Below, piece by piece: positions 1 through 8,896 of a stretch of 33,006 nucleotides of DNA. The position numbers and the translations under genes were made by a program. This stretch comes from Gammaproteobacteria bacterium. Lineage in GTDB: Bacteria; Pseudomonadota; Gammaproteobacteria; Steroidobacterales; Steroidobacteraceae. The notes under the pieces were generated by a model. It saw only the letters and a program-made list of their open reading frames with translations, was not told where the DNA came from and made no database searches. The first letter of the stretch is position 1, and every line of letters starts with the position of its first letter. The DNA lies in NCBI GenBank assembly GCA_010027845.1, contig RGUL01000021.1, positions 1 to 33,006 on the forward strand, written 5' to 3'.

Positions 1-879
1 GCGCGCGACGAATCGATCGTAGAGACTACGGTGCACGTACACGCGCTCGATACTTTGACAGGCTTGTCCGGTCGCCAGACACGTCGCGCGCAACGCGACG
101 TCCGTCGCACGTTCGAGATCGGCGCTCGCGGTGATGATGAGCGGATCGTTACCGCCGAGTTCCAAAAAAGCCGGCACGAAATGTCGCGCCGCATTTTCGG
201 CGACGGCCCGACCGGTGGCGACACTACCGGTGAAACACACGATGTCGGCGAGTCCGACCAATGCTTCGCCGGTCGCCCGACCGCCCGGTTGCAAACGAAA
301 CACGGCGGCGAGCTCGGGAACGTCGGCGATGCTCTGCATCGCAGGTACGACGAAACGCGGCGTGACTTCGCTGGGCTTGACGTAGACGGCGCAACCGGCG
401 AGCAGCGCCGGAATCGCGTCGATGAAGCACAGCGACACGGGAAAATTCCACGGGCTGATGATGCCGACGAGCGGATACGGCACGTACTGCGAGTGGTAGC
501 TGATGTTCGGGTTGCTGGGCGAGCGGAAATCTTCTTCGAGCGCGAGTTTCGGTGCATCGCCACACCAGCGATCGATCATGCCGAGGACCGAGCCGACCTC
601 GCTGGTCGCGATCAAATGGCGGCCGGTATCGATCGCGAGCGCGGCCGTGATCGCCGGTTGTCGCGCGAGCCAGGCTGCGCGCCAACGCTTCAAAACCGCG
701 ATGCGCTCGTCCTGCGAACGGGCGCTCCACGCGCGTTGCGCGACGCGCAGTGCGGCGAGGTCCGCCTGCAATTGCGCGGTGCTCGGTGCGTCGAAGTGAT
801 AATCGATTGCGCCGCTGCGCGGATTGCGGACGTCGAAACGTTCACCAGCGACGAAATTTTGTTGGGCTGCCTGCGCCAT
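1..879 (-). CDS. Aldehyde dehydrogenase family protein, 3' end cut by window edge
   Basis: An open frame of 293 codons starts with ATG at 879 and runs off the left edge, so the C-terminal part is missing. It belongs to the NAD(P)-dependent aldehyde dehydrogenase superfamily, which oxidises aldehydes to acids through a cysteine thiohemiacetal. Visible family marks are the SPWNFP cofactor-site motif (about residues 144-149), the FTGS glycine motif, the LELGGNDP segment carrying the general-base glutamate, and ATGQACQS, where the cysteine of GQxC is the expected nucleophile. The gene lies 28 bp downstream of mutT on the same strand and may be read through from secA-mutT. The substrate cannot be told: coniferyl, betaine or succinate semialdehyde types are all possible. 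Family is certain, subfamily is not. Confidence 0.88.
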   Translation of the reverse strand, partial: MAQAAQQNFVAGERFDVRNPRSGAIDYHFDAPSTAQLQADLAALRVAQRAWSARSQDERIAVLKRWRAAWLARQPAITAALAIDTGRHLIATSEVGSVLGMIDRWCGDAPKLALEEDFRSPSNPNISYHSQYVPYPLVGIISPWNFPVSLCFIDAIPALLAGCAVYVKPSEVTPRFVVPAMQSIADVPELAAVFRLQPGGRATGEALVGLADIVCFTGSVATGRAVAENAARHFVPAFLELGGNDPLIITASADLERATDVALRATCLATGQACQSIERVYVHRSLYDRFVAR

Positions 880-907
880 AGGGTCGCGATTCCTGTGTCT
901 CAAGTCG

Positions 908-1339
908 TCATATTGCGGCAGCGAACCGTCGCTGCAAAGCCGCAACGAACGGTCGGTCCGCTTCGAGGATGTCCTCGGTCGCGAGCGCGCCGAGCGCCAC
1001 CCATTTGAGCGCCTGACCATCGAGCGCCACCGGCTCGCCCGTGTACCGTTCAACCGCGAACAGATGCAAGCGCACGCGGCGCTGCGGATAGTCGTGCTCG
1101 AGCGTACACAGCAATTCCGGATCGCGAATGTCGACGCCGATCTCTTCGCGCAATTCGCGCGCAAGAGCGGCCGTCGCCGATTCGCCGAGCTCGAACTTGC
1201 CGCCGGGAAATTCCCAGCGGCCCGCGTGCGACTTACCCGGCGGGCGCTGCGCGATCAGCACCCGGCCGCCGCCGTCGAGCAACGCCGCAGCAGCGACGTC
1301 GATGATTTCGCAGGTGGTTATCCGAGCGCTCCGTGGCAC
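908..1339 (-). CDS. mutT: MutT-like Nudix hydrolase (8-oxo-dGTP diphosphatase)
   Basis: A 143-residue Nudix protein that probably hydrolyses 8-oxo-dGTP to the monophosphate and so cleans the nucleotide pool. The Nudix box is complete: G47, E53, then R61-E62-L-R-E65-E66-I-G68, which supplies the metal-binding glutamates. E. coli MutT is slightly shorter, at about 129 residues. The only sensible start is GTG at 1339, which makes the gene overlap the 3' end of secA by 22 bp; no clear Shine-Dalgarno sequence precedes it, so translation may depend on ribosomes finishing secA. The secA-mutT neighbourhood is the same as in E. coli and supports MutT over other Nudix enzymes. The exact N-terminus is less sure than the function. 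Confidence 0.9.
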   Translation of the reverse strand: MPRSARITTCEIIDVAAAALLDGGGRVLIAQRPPGKSHAGRWEFPGGKFELGESATAALARELREEIGVDIRDPELLCTLEHDYPQRRVRLHLFAVERYTGEPVALDGQALKWVALGALATEDILEADRPFVAALQRRFAAAI

Positions 1340-4038
1340 TGCTTGAATTTTTTACCCGAGCCGCAGGGACAAGGCTCGTTGCGACCGACCTTGCGCTCGT
1401 TGCGTACCGGCTCGTTGCGCGCGGCATCGTCGGGCGAACCTTCGGCGGCCGCCCCGGCGAGCACCGACTGCGCTTCGGCATGTTGTGCGCGCAGCGCCTC
1501 GGTCAGGCGCCGCTGCCGCTCTTCTTCTTCGCGCTGCAGCTCGGCTTCACTACGCACTTCGACACGCGTCAACACGGACACCGTCTCGTACTTCACGCGC
1601 TCGAGCATCGCTGTGAACAGCTCGTAGGCCTCGCGCTTGTATTCGTAGCGATAGTCTTTTTGCGCATAGCTGCGCAGATGGATGCCCTGGCGCAAATAAT
1701 CCATCGCTGCGAGGTGCTCGCGCCAGGCTTGGTCGAGCGTGCGCAGCATGATGTCCTTCTCGAGGTGCTGCATGAGCTCCGGCCCGTAACGCTCGGCCTT
1801 CGCCGCGTAGCTACCGAGCACCGCGTCGGTGATGCGTGCGCGGAAAATTTGCTCGTCGAGTTCGGGTTCGGCCGCAAGCCAAGCGCGCGGCTCGACGATG
1901 GCGTTGAAATCGCGTGCAATGGTCTCGCGCAGGCCATCGAGATCCCAATCTTCGTGCGGCACGTTGCGCGGCAACGCTTGATCGAGCATTGCCTCGAGCA
2001 CGTTTTCTTGGATGCCGCGGATCGCGTCCGACAGGTCGGTCGCGCCCATGATCTGCGTGCGTTGTTGGTAGATGACTTTGCGTTGATCGTTGGCGACGTC
2101 GTCGAACAACAGCAACTGCTTGCGAATGTCGAAGTTGTGCGATTCGACCTTGCGCTGCGCAGCTTCGATGCGACGCGAGAGCATCGGGCTCTCAATCACC
2201 TCGCCTTCCTTCATGCCGGCGACCGACAGCAGTCGCTTGGTGAAGTTGGGGTCACCGAAAATGCGCATCAAATTGTCTTCCATCGACAGATAGAAGCGCG
2301 ACGAGCCGGGATCGCCTTGACGGCCCGAACGGCCGCGCAACTGATTGTCGATGCGGCGTGATTCGTGGCGCTCGGTGCCGATGATGTGCAGACCGCCGGC
2401 GGCGAGCACCGCTTCGTGACGGATTTTCCACGCGGCACGCGCCCCTTCGCGGGCCGCTTCACCCGCGTCGCTGCCGAGCGCATGCAGTTCGGCTTCGAGA
2501 CTGCCGCCGAGCACGATGTCGGTGCCACGGCCGGCCATGTTGGTGGCAATAGTGACCGCACCCGGACGACCCGCTTGCGCGACCACCGCCGCTTCGCGCT
2601 CGTGCTGCTTGGCGTTCAGCACTTCGTGACGAATGCCTTCTTTGGTGAGCACGCCCGAAATCAATTCGGAGGTTTCGATCGAGGTCGTGCCGACGAGCAC
2701 GGGCTGCTGACGCGCGGCGCAATCGCGGATGTCCTCGACGATCGCTTTGAACTTATCGGACTGCGTGAGATAGACGAGATCGGATTGATCTTTGCGGACC
2801 ATTTCACGATGGGTCGGAATCACCGTCACTTCGAGCCCGTAAATTTGCAGAAACTCGGGCGCCTCGGTGTCGGCGGTGCCGGTCATACCGGAGAGCTTGT
2901 CGTACAGCCGGAAATAGTTTTGAAAGGTGATCGAGGCGATGGTCTGGTTTTCCTCGCGCACCTGCACGCCTTCTTTGGCTTCGACGGCTTGGTGTAGGCC
3001 TTCCGACCAACGACGACCCGGCATCGTGCGGCCCGTGAATTCGTCGACGATGATGACTTCACCGCCACGCACGATGTATTCGACGTCGCGTTTGTAAAGC
3101 GCATGGGCGCGTAGCGCCGCGTTCAGATGATGCATCAAGCGTATGTTGCCGGGGTCGTAGAGACTCTCGCCCTCACCCAGTAGACCGGCCTCGATCATCA
3201 AAGATTCGACATGCTCGTGACCTTGCTCGGACAGCGCGACTTGACGCTGTTTCTCATCGACGTGGAAATCGCCCGCGCCCTCTTCGGTTTCCTGACGCTT
3301 CAAACGCGGGATGATTTTGTCGATCGCGAGGTAGGTGTCGGTGCTCTCTTCGGCGGGCCCCGAGATGATCAGCGGCGTGCGGGCTTCGTCGATCAGGATC
3401 GAATCGACTTCGTCGACGATCGCGAACGACAACACGCGTTGCACGCGATCCTCGAGACGGAAAGCGAGATTGTCGCGCAGATAGTCGAAACCGAATTCGT
3501 TGTTGGTGCCGTAGGTGATGTCGCAGGCGTAGGCGGCGCGCTTCTCGGCCGCGCTCTGCGAATTACGGATCACGCCGACCGTGAGACCCAAAAAGCGATA
3601 GACAGGCCCCATCCAATCGGCGTCGCGCTGCGCGAGGTATTCGTTGACGGTGACGACGTGCACACCGCGCGCCGGCAAAGCGTTCAAATAGGCAGGTAGG
3701 GTCGCGACCAGCGTCTTGCCTTCGCCGGTGCGCATTTCGGCGATCTTGCCTTGGTGCAACGCGATGCCACCGACCAGCTGCACGTCGAAGTGCCGCATGC
3801 CGAGCGTGCGGCGCGCCGCTTCGCGCACCACGGCGAACGCCTCGGGCAACAACGCATCGAGGGTCTCGCCCTTAGCGAGCCGCGCACGGAATTCATCGGT
3901 CTTGGCACGCAACTGCGCATCGTCGAGCGCTTGCAGCGCCGGCTCGAATTCGGCGGCGGCGCGCACTTCACGGTACATCGTTTTGACGAGCCGATCGTTA
4001 CGGCTGCCGAAAATCTGCTTCAGGATCGCGTTGAACAC
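1318..4038 (-). CDS. secA: Preprotein translocase ATPase SecA
   Basis: A full-length 906-residue SecA, the cytoplasmic motor that drives unfolded preproteins through SecYEG. Visible parts are the Walker A motif GEGKT (105-109), the Walker B DEVD (209-212), NBD2 motifs such as [10 protein letters not shown] and [13 protein letters not shown], and a C-terminal zinc-binding tail with C890, C892, C901 and H902, which usually binds SecB. The start is GTG at 4038, giving MFNAIL; there is only a weak AGG upstream. The gene lies 76 bp downstream of the M23 peptidase gene, and that gap holds a candidate promoter and a 25-bp palindrome. In E. coli secM occupies the upstream place and controls secA; no SecM-like protein is seen here. 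Confidence 0.98.
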   Translation of the reverse strand: MFNAILKQIFGSRNDRLVKTMYREVRAAAEFEPALQALDDAQLRAKTDEFRARLAKGETLDALLPEAFAVVREAARRTLGMRHFDVQLVGGIALHQGKIAEMRTGEGKTLVATLPAYLNALPARGVHVVTVNEYLAQRDADWMGPVYRFLGLTVGVIRNSQSAAEKRAAYACDITYGTNNEFGFDYLRDNLAFRLEDRVQRVLSFAIVDEVDSILIDEARTPLIISGPAEESTDTYLAIDKIIPRLKRQETEEGAGDFHVDEKQRQVALSEQGHEHVESLMIEAGLLGEGESLYDPGNIRLMHHLNAALRAHALYKRDVEYIVRGGEVIIVDEFTGRTMPGRRWSEGLHQAVEAKEGVQVREENQTIASITFQNYFRLYDKLSGMTGTADTEAPEFLQIYGLEVTVIPTHREMVRKDQSDLVYLTQSDKFKAIVEDIRDCAARQQPVLVGTTSIETSELISGVLTKEGIRHEVLNAKQHEREAAVVAQAGRPGAVTIATNMAGRGTDIVLGGSLEAELHALGSDAGEAAREGARAAWKIRHEAVLAAGGLHIIGTERHESRRIDNQLRGRSGRQGDPGSSRFYLSMEDNLMRIFGDPNFTKRLLSVAGMKEGEVIESPMLSRRIEAAQRKVESHNFDIRKQLLLFDDVANDQRKVIYQQRTQIMGATDLSDAIRGIQENVLEAMLDQALPRNVPHEDWDLDGLRETIARDFNAIVEPRAWLAAEPELDEQIFRARITDAVLGSYAAKAERYGPELMQHLEKDIMLRTLDQAWREHLAAMDYLRQGIHLRSYAQKDYRYEYKREAYELFTAMLERVKYETVSVLTRVEVRSEAELQREEEERQRRLTEALRAQHAEAQSVLAGAAAEGSPDDAARNEPVRNERKVGRNEPCPCGSGKKFKQCHGALG

Positions 4039-4070
4039 TCGGGGGACCTACGAAAAAACGAGACGAGTCA

Positions 4071-4095
4071 AACGGTTGGGACCGTCCCAGCCGTT
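4071..4095 (-). promoter_or_regulatory. Imperfect 25-bp palindrome in secA leader
   Basis: The arms AACGG-T-TGGGAC and GTCCCA-G-CCGTT mirror each other around a single base at 4083, with one mismatch on each side. On the minus strand it lies 33-57 bases upstream of the secA GTG and just after a candidate -10 element at 4107-4112. It could fold in the secA leader RNA, bind a protein as an operator, or help end transcription of the M23 gene. A run of six T (minus strand, 4053-4058) lies about 12 bases beyond the palindrome, too far for a standard intrinsic terminator. Confidence 0.5.
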
Positions 4096-4106
4096 CGGAA
4101 CCGGCT

Positions 4107-4112
4107 ATTCTA
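4107..4112 (-). promoter_or_regulatory. Candidate secA promoter -10 element
   Basis: The minus strand reads TAGAAT, five of six matches to TATAAT, in the short gap after the M23 stop codon (4115-4117). No good -35 is seen 16-18 bases upstream, within the end of the M23 gene, so this is a weak call. If it is real, the transcript starts near 4100 and contains the palindrome at 4071-4095. Confidence 0.3.
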
Positions 4113-4114
4113 CG

Positions 4115-5029
4115 TCAGCCGCCGATGTAGGTGAGCGGATTGACCGGGCGGCCGGCACGGAGCACCTCGAAGTGCACGTGCGGGCCAGTCGAGCGGCCGC
4201 TCGAGCCCATTAACGCGAGAGTCTGGCCGCGCTGCACGGTGTCGCCTTGCTTAACGACGATGCGCGCGTTGTGTCCGTAACGCGTGACGTAGCCGTCGCC
4301 GTGGGTGACTTCGACGACGGCGCCGTACCCCGGCTGCTCGCCGGCGAACGTGACGATGCCCGCACCGACCGACACCACCGGATCATTGATGTTGCCCGCG
4401 AAATCGACGCCGGTGTGAAACGCACCGTGTCCGGTGAGCGGGTCTTGGCGATCGCCGTAGTACGAAGAAATGAAGCCGCGTTTCACGGGGCGACCGTCGG
4501 GCAAAATTTGCGCGCGCAACTCGCGCTGCATGATGAGGTTTTCGAGCGCGCCCATCTGCGCATCGCGCAACACGAGACGTGATTCGAGTCCGTCGAGCAT
4601 GATGTTGATATCGGGCGCTGCGGGCGCGACACCGGGAGTTTCCGGGCCACCACTCGCCGGCGGAATCGAAAAATCGAATTCGCGCGTATCGAGATCGGCC
4701 ATCTGCACGAGTCGTTTCCCGACCGCATCGAGTCGCAGCACGTGCGCGTTCACTTGGCCGACGCGCGCGGCGATTGAGTCGATTCTTTGTTGGACGCGCT
4801 GGCGCAACGTCTCGAGCTCGGCCTTTTGCTGCGCGACGATGCGGCGCATCTCGGCCGGCGAATCGGCGGCGAACACCGCCCCCGAGCGGGCACCCAAACT
4901 CAAGCCGGCGTAAAACGCACCGCCAAGCAAAACGAGCAACACGAGCGACAGCGCACCGATAGCGAGCGGCGCCGGAACGTCGACGCGTCGGGTGCCGGCG
5001 GCACGCCGTAAGAACAGAATTACGTTCAC
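4115..5029 (-). CDS. Membrane-anchored M23 family peptidase (LytM domain)
   Basis: A 304-residue peptidase predicted to sit in the inner membrane with its catalytic domain in the periplasm. There is one membrane segment (about residues 21-43), an alpha-helical, coiled-coil-like part (about 58-110), a proline/glycine-rich stretch (about 121-140) and a C-terminal LytM domain. The zinc ligands H205, D209 and H286 and the catalytic H284 (HVHF) are present, so it should be an active peptidoglycan endopeptidase rather than an EnvC-like activator. The start is GTG at 5029, preceded by an AGGGGG Shine-Dalgarno at suitable distance; the frame stays open upstream but lacks family sequence. It lies between lpxC and secA, the place of an M23 gene in Pseudomonas, and is divergent from the dciA-like gene. 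Confidence 0.9.
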   Translation of the reverse strand: MNVILFLRRAAGTRRVDVPAPLAIGALSLVLLVLLGGAFYAGLSLGARSGAVFAADSPAEMRRIVAQQKAELETLRQRVQQRIDSIAARVGQVNAHVLRLDAVGKRLVQMADLDTREFDFSIPPASGGPETPGVAPAAPDINIMLDGLESRLVLRDAQMGALENLIMQRELRAQILPDGRPVKRGFISSYYGDRQDPLTGHGAFHTGVDFAGNINDPVVSVGAGIVTFAGEQPGYGAVVEVTHGDGYVTRYGHNARIVVKQGDTVQRGQTLALMGSSGRSTGPHVHFEVLRAGRPVNPLTYIGG

Positions 5030-5123
5030 GTCGCCCCCCTCTGCGGGATGTCGCTCGGTACGCTTGCGCGCCGGCCACTTCCCCGGTTTGATGTCGGGTC
5101 GCTGATCCGAAGGAGCCGGGACT

Positions 5124-5477
5124 ATGCCCAAACCGCCTGCGCGAAACAACCGGCGTGGTGGAAAACCGAGTTCGGTCAAGGACTTGCTGTCTAAGGCGGG
5201 TCTCGGACCGGGTGCCGCATCGGCCCGTTCGCGCACCGACGATGCGCTGCGGGCGAACCTCGCGCGGGTGTTACCGGACGAACTTTCGCGTCACATCACG
5301 TCGTTGACGGCGCGCGACGGGCGACTCGTGGTGTACGTGGAATCTGCGGCTTGGAGTGCGCGCCTGCGTTACGCCCTGGCCGAACATTGGCCCGCGGTGC
5401 AGTACGCGCAACCGGAACTACACGAGTGGACGGTTAAGGTTCAGCCCGCAGCCGCGAGCGCGGGCGCGCGCACGTAA
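5124..5477 (+). CDS. DciA-like DUF721 protein
   Basis: A 117-residue basic protein of the DUF721/DciA family. DciA proteins interact with the replicative helicase DnaB and are thought to help load it in bacteria that lack DnaC. The N-terminal 40 residues are basic and low in complexity, followed by the compact domain with the [19 protein letters not shown] core typical of the family. An ideal AAGGAG lies at 5110-5115, eight bases before the ATG. It is one of few plus-strand genes here, divergent from the M23 gene across 94 bp and convergent with lpxC, whose 3' end it overlaps by 37 bp. The lpxC-DUF721-M23-secA order is known in other gammaproteobacteria. Function is inferred from the family. 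Confidence 0.8.
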   Translation: MPKPPARNNRRGGKPSSVKDLLSKAGLGPGAASARSRTDDALRANLARVLPDELSRHITSLTARDGRLVVYVESAAWSARLRYALAEHWPAVQYAQPELHEWTVKVQPAAASAGART

Positions 5478-6361
5478 GAAATCGGCGCGTCTTCGGGGCG
5501 CTCGAACACGACCGCCTCCCATGCGCTGGTGTCGGCGAGCAAGGCGCGCAGCAGGCGATTGTTGAGGCCGTGGCCGGATTTGTGGCCGCTGAACTCGCCG
5601 ATCAGGCTGTAGCCGAGCAGGTAAAGGTCGCCGATGGCATCGAGAATCTTGTGCTTCACGAACTCGTCTTCGTAACGCAAGCCACCTTCGTTCAAAACTT
5701 TCGAGTCGTCGAGCACGATCGCGTTGTCGAGCGTGCCGCCGAGCGCGAGGTTGCGCGAGCGCATGGTCTCAAGGTCGCGCATGAAACCGAAGGTGCGCGC
5801 CCGACTGATTTCTTTGAGAAAGGAGGTGGTAGAGAAATCCATCGTGGCCCGCTGCGCGCGCCGCTTGAAAATCGGGTGATTGAAGGCGATCTCGAAGTTC
5901 ACCTTGAACCCGTCGAACGGGTCGAACTGCGCCCACTTGTCGCCTTCGACGAGCCGCACGGTTTTTTTGATGCGGATGAAGCGCTTTGGCGTGCGTTGCT
6001 CTTCGAGCCCCGCCGATTGCAATAGGAAAACGAACGGACCCGCACTGCCGTCCATGATCGGCACTTCGGGCGCCGTGACTTCAACGCAGGCGTTGTCGAT
6101 GCCGAGACCGGCGAAGGCCGACAACAAGTGTTCGACGGTCGAGATGCGCACGTCGCCTTTGACCAGCGAGGTACCGAGATCGGTGTCACCGACGTTCTCA
6201 GCGCGGGCCGGAATTTCGACCGGCTCGGGCAGATCGATGCGGCGGAAGACGATGCCGGTATCCGGCGCGGCCGGGCGTACGGTCATGAGCACGCGCTTGC
6301 CGGTATGCAGACCGATGCCGGAGGCGCGAATGATATTTTTGAGTGTGCGTTGACCGACCAT
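5441..6361 (-). CDS. lpxC: UDP-3-O-acyl-N-acetylglucosamine deacetylase LpxC
   Basis: A 306-residue LpxC, the zinc enzyme for the committed step of lipid A synthesis in the cytoplasm. The metal ligands are visible as H78 (TVEHLLSA), H237 and D241 ([11 protein letters not shown]), with catalytic H264 in SGHKSGHG; length and positions match E. coli LpxC within one residue. The ATG at 6361 gives MVGQRTLKN, the usual family N-terminus. It is the last gene of the dcw run, 82 bp after ftsZ, as in many gammaproteobacteria. The gap holds a strong inverted repeat and a candidate promoter, so lpxC may be expressed partly on its own. Its last 37 bases are shared with the opposing dciA-like gene. Confidence 0.98.
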   Translation of the reverse strand: MVGQRTLKNIIRASGIGLHTGKRVLMTVRPAAPDTGIVFRRIDLPEPVEIPARAENVGDTDLGTSLVKGDVRISTVEHLLSAFAGLGIDNACVEVTAPEVPIMDGSAGPFVFLLQSAGLEEQRTPKRFIRIKKTVRLVEGDKWAQFDPFDGFKVNFEIAFNHPIFKRRAQRATMDFSTTSFLKEISRARTFGFMRDLETMRSRNLALGGTLDNAIVLDDSKVLNEGGLRYEDEFVKHKILDAIGDLYLLGYSLIGEFSGHKSGHGLNNRLLRALLADTSAWEAVVFERPEDAPISYVRAPALAAAG

Positions 6362-6380
6362 CGATAGCTCTGGCCGATCG

Positions 6381-6408
6381 CGGCAGCCTCACACCTGCGA
6401 GGCTGCCG
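6381..6408 (-). promoter_or_regulatory. Strong hairpin in ftsZ-lpxC gap (lpxC leader)
   Basis: A perfect 10-bp inverted repeat, CGGCAGCCTC and GAGGCTGCCG, is separated by 8 bases. The stem can be extended by five more pairs (CGATC with GATCG) across one bulged G, giving about 15 bp. No T-run follows on either strand, so it is not a standard intrinsic terminator. It lies 20-47 bases before the lpxC ATG, so it would sit in the lpxC leader RNA. It might protect the ftsZ 3' end or modulate lpxC translation. Confidence 0.65.
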
Positions 6409-6423
6409 GATCGACGCGAGACG

Positions 6424-6429
6424 ATATTA
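6424..6429 (-). promoter_or_regulatory. Candidate lpxC promoter -10 element
   Basis: The minus strand reads TAATAT just after the ftsZ stop codon, inside an AT-rich patch that stands out from its surroundings. The hexamer 17 bases upstream, GCCGAC, is a poor -35. The predicted start near 6417 would place the 6381-6408 hairpin at the very beginning of the transcript. Confidence 0.3.
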
Positions 6430-6443
6430 ACCCAAAGTCGCGG

Positions 6444-7655
6444 TCAGTCGGCCTGACGACGCAAGAAGGCCGGAATGTCGAGGATGTCCTCAGGCAGTTC
6501 ACCGCCGCGCGTCAAACCATCGCCCGCCGCGGCCTTCAAACGCTCCACGGCCGGTTGCTCAAGCTTCGAATAATCTGGCGTGATGCCGACCGGGCGGCGC
6601 ACCGCGCGCGGCGCTTCCGGGCCGCTGCCGATCGCCACCCGACCCGCGACCGCTTGCACGGCGGGCGTGGCGACCGGACGCGGCGCGGCCGCAGCTTGCG
6701 GGCGACCGAGACCGGTGGCGACCACCGTCACGCGCAACTCGCCCGACAGTTCGGGGTCGATGACGGTGCCGACCACCACGGTCGCATCGTCCGAGGCGAA
6801 TTGGCGCACGACGTTACCGACTTCTTCGAACTCGCCGATGGCGAGATCCATGCCGGCAGTGACGTTGACGAGGATGCCGCGCGCACCGGCGAGGTTCACG
6901 TCCTCGAGCAGCGGCGAGGACACGGCCATCTCGGCGGCGACGCGGGCGCGCTCTTCGCCACTCGCGTGGCCCGAGCCCATCATCGCCATGCCGGTTTCGC
7001 TCATCACGGTGCGCACGTCGGCGAAGTCGACGTTGATGAGGCCCGGACGCGTGATGAGGTCGGCGATGCCTTGCACCGCGCCTTGCAGCACGCCGTTCAC
7101 GCTCTTAAACGCGTCGAGCAGCGTCGTCTTCGGACCGAGCACGGTCAACAATTTTTGGTTGGGGATGGTGATGAGCGAATCGACGTGCTTGGCGAGTTCG
7201 CTCATACCGACGTCGGCCACTGCAGCGCGCTTACCGCCTTCCATGTTGAACGGTCGCGTGACCACGGCCACCGTGAGGATGCCGAGCTCGCGCGCGATCT
7301 GCGCGACGATCGGCGCCGCACCGGTGCCCGTGCCACCGCCCATACCCGCGGTCAAGAACAACATGTCGGTGCCCTGAATCAATTCGATGATGCGATCGCG
7401 ATCTTCCATCGCCGCTTGGCGACCGATGTCGGGATTCGCACCTGCGCCGAGACCTTTGGTGATGTTGGCGCCGATCTGGATCGCCGTCTTGACGTTCGAG
7501 TGCTTGAGGGCCTGCGAGTCGGTGTTGATGCACATGAAGTCGACACCTTCGATGCCGGTGTTGACCATGTGCGAGACGGCGTTACCGCCACCACCGCCGA
7601 TACCGAGAACTTTGATCACGGCGCTCTGGTTGTAAGCATCCATCAGTTCGAACAT
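6444..7655 (-). CDS. ftsZ: Cell division GTPase FtsZ
   Basis: A 403-residue FtsZ, the tubulin homologue that forms the Z-ring at mid-cell. The tubulin signature GGGTGTG is at residues 106-112, and the T7 loop is recognisable. A disordered linker rich in alanine, arginine and proline (about 320-385) leads to the C-terminal peptide [11 protein letters not shown], which binds FtsA and other partners. The start is ATG at 7655, with GGAG eight bases upstream; the open frame continues further but is not FtsZ-like. It lies 50 bp after ftsA. That gap holds the direct repeat CTTGA and some AT-rich sequence that might include a promoter, but I cannot define one. Confidence 0.99.
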   Translation of the reverse strand: MFELMDAYNQSAVIKVLGIGGGGGNAVSHMVNTGIEGVDFMCINTDSQALKHSNVKTAIQIGANITKGLGAGANPDIGRQAAMEDRDRIIELIQGTDMLFLTAGMGGGTGTGAAPIVAQIARELGILTVAVVTRPFNMEGGKRAAVADVGMSELAKHVDSLITIPNQKLLTVLGPKTTLLDAFKSVNGVLQGAVQGIADLITRPGLINVDFADVRTVMSETGMAMMGSGHASGEERARVAAEMAVSSPLLEDVNLAGARGILVNVTAGMDLAIGEFEEVGNVVRQFASDDATVVVGTVIDPELSGELRVTVVATGLGRPQAAAAPRPVATPAVQAVAGRVAIGSGPEAPRAVRRPVGITPDYSKLEQPAVERLKAAAGDGLTRGGELPEDILDIPAFLRRQAD

Positions 7656-7705
7656 GTCGGTCACTCCTACGATCTTGAAAGCTTGAGAACTATTAAAGCG
7701 AAACT

Positions 7706-8875
7706 TCAAAAATTTCCTTGAAACCATGCGCGCATGCGATCGAGCGTGCCCTTGGCCGAGCCGCCGAACGATTGCCCGCGCTGCGCAGGCGTCGAGTGGT
7801 CGCGCGCATACAGCAACAGACCGACGCCGGTGGAATGGATGGGATTGCTCGTGACATCGGCGAGCCCACGCACGCCGGCGGGCACGCCGAGTCGCACAGG
7901 CACGTGGAAGATTTCTTCGGCGAGTTCCATCGCGCCTTCCATCTTCGAGCTGCCGCCGGTGAGCACGATGCCCGCGGCGATCACCACGATCTCGGCGAGC
8001 GTTTGTCGCGCGAGACGTCTTGCGGGGCGATCACCGACCGACGGCACTTCGATGGTTTCGTCGGGGTTGGCTAGTTGCGAGAGCGCGCACGCGTAGCGCA
8101 ATTTGATTTCTTCAGCGTTCTGCGTCGGCGTGCGCATCGAGACGGCGATGTCGTTGGTGACTTGGTCGCCGGCGATGGGGATGACGGCTGTGTGACGGAT
8201 CGCGCCGTGCGAGAAGACCGCGATGTCGGTGGTGCCGCCACCGATGTCGACGATGCACACGCCGAGGTCTTTTTCATCCTCGGTCAAAACTGCGTAGCTC
8301 GAAGCGAGTTGCTCAAGCACGATGTCGTCGACTGCCAGTCCGCAACGTTGAATGCACTTCTCGATGTTCTGCGCAGCGCTATCGGCGCCCGTTACGATGT
8401 GAACCTTGGCCTCGAGACGCACGCCAGACATGCCGACGGGATCGCGAATACCTTCCTGGCCGTCGATTATGAATTCTTGCGGCAAAACGTGCAGGATTTT
8501 TTGATCGGCCGGGATCGCTACCGCTTTGGCAGCGTCGATGACGTGCTCGACGTCGATGGGTTGTACTTCCTTGTCGCGAATCGCGACCACGCCGTGCGAG
8601 TTCAGACTGCGCACGTGACTGCCGGCGATGCCCGCGTACACCGAATGGATTTCGCAGCCGGCCATCAGCTCGGCCTCTTCGACGGCGCGTTGAATCGACT
8701 GCACCGTCGATTCGATGTTCACCACCACCCCACGCTTCAGACCGCGCGAAGGTTGCGAGCCGATGCCTATGATTTCAACCGAATTATCCGCAGCCACTTC
8801 GCCGACCAACGCCACCACTTTCGAGGTGCCGATGTCGAGTCCAACGATCAATTGCCGTTCCTGTTTCTTCGCCAT
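7706..8875 (-). CDS. ftsA: Cell division protein FtsA, with internal deletion
   Basis: FtsA is the actin-like ATPase that tethers FtsZ to the membrane. This copy has 389 residues against roughly 415-420 in relatives. The N-terminal phosphate motif (LDIGTSKV), domain 1C, the second phosphate motif DIGGGTTD (210-217), the adenosine motif GIVLTGG (302-308) and the C-terminal amphipathic helix [12 protein letters not shown] are present. Relatives carry a helix of the EPRYxEL type and a following loop between LAEVV and the adenosine motif. Here LAEIV (293-297) is followed almost directly by [10 protein letters not shown], so about 22-25 residues are missing in frame near 7975-7991. The remainder is well conserved, so the gene does not look like a decayed pseudogene. 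ATG at 8875 follows a GGGACGGAC sequence; spacing to ftsQ is 21 bp. Confidence 0.95.
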   Translation of the reverse strand: MAKKQERQLIVGLDIGTSKVVALVGEVAADNSVEIIGIGSQPSRGLKRGVVVNIESTVQSIQRAVEEAELMAGCEIHSVYAGIAGSHVRSLNSHGVVAIRDKEVQPIDVEHVIDAAKAVAIPADQKILHVLPQEFIIDGQEGIRDPVGMSGVRLEAKVHIVTGADSAAQNIEKCIQRCGLAVDDIVLEQLASSYAVLTEDEKDLGVCIVDIGGGTTDIAVFSHGAIRHTAVIPIAGDQVTNDIAVSMRTPTQNAEEIKLRYACALSQLANPDETIEVPSVGDRPARRLARQTLAEIVVIAAGIVLTGGSSKMEGAMELAEEIFHVPVRLGVPAGVRGLADVTSNPIHSTGVGLLLYARDHSTPAQRGQSFGGSAKGTLDRMRAWFQGNF

Positions 8876-8896
8876 GTCCGTCCCGTCCCGTATCCG

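Noticed and set aside
31-1008. Plus-strand frame of 325 codons at the left edge
   Set aside because: Antisense to the aldehyde dehydrogenase and mutT genes, which have clear family motifs.
5030-5236. Longer M23 peptidase start (69 extra codons)
   Set aside because: It would run through the dciA-like gene and its ribosome site; GTG at 5029 has a strong Shine-Dalgarno and is followed by the membrane segment.
7656-7705. Promoter for ftsZ in the ftsA-ftsZ gap
   Set aside because: There is AT-rich sequence and a TTTAAT, but no -35 at a proper distance; not enough to call.
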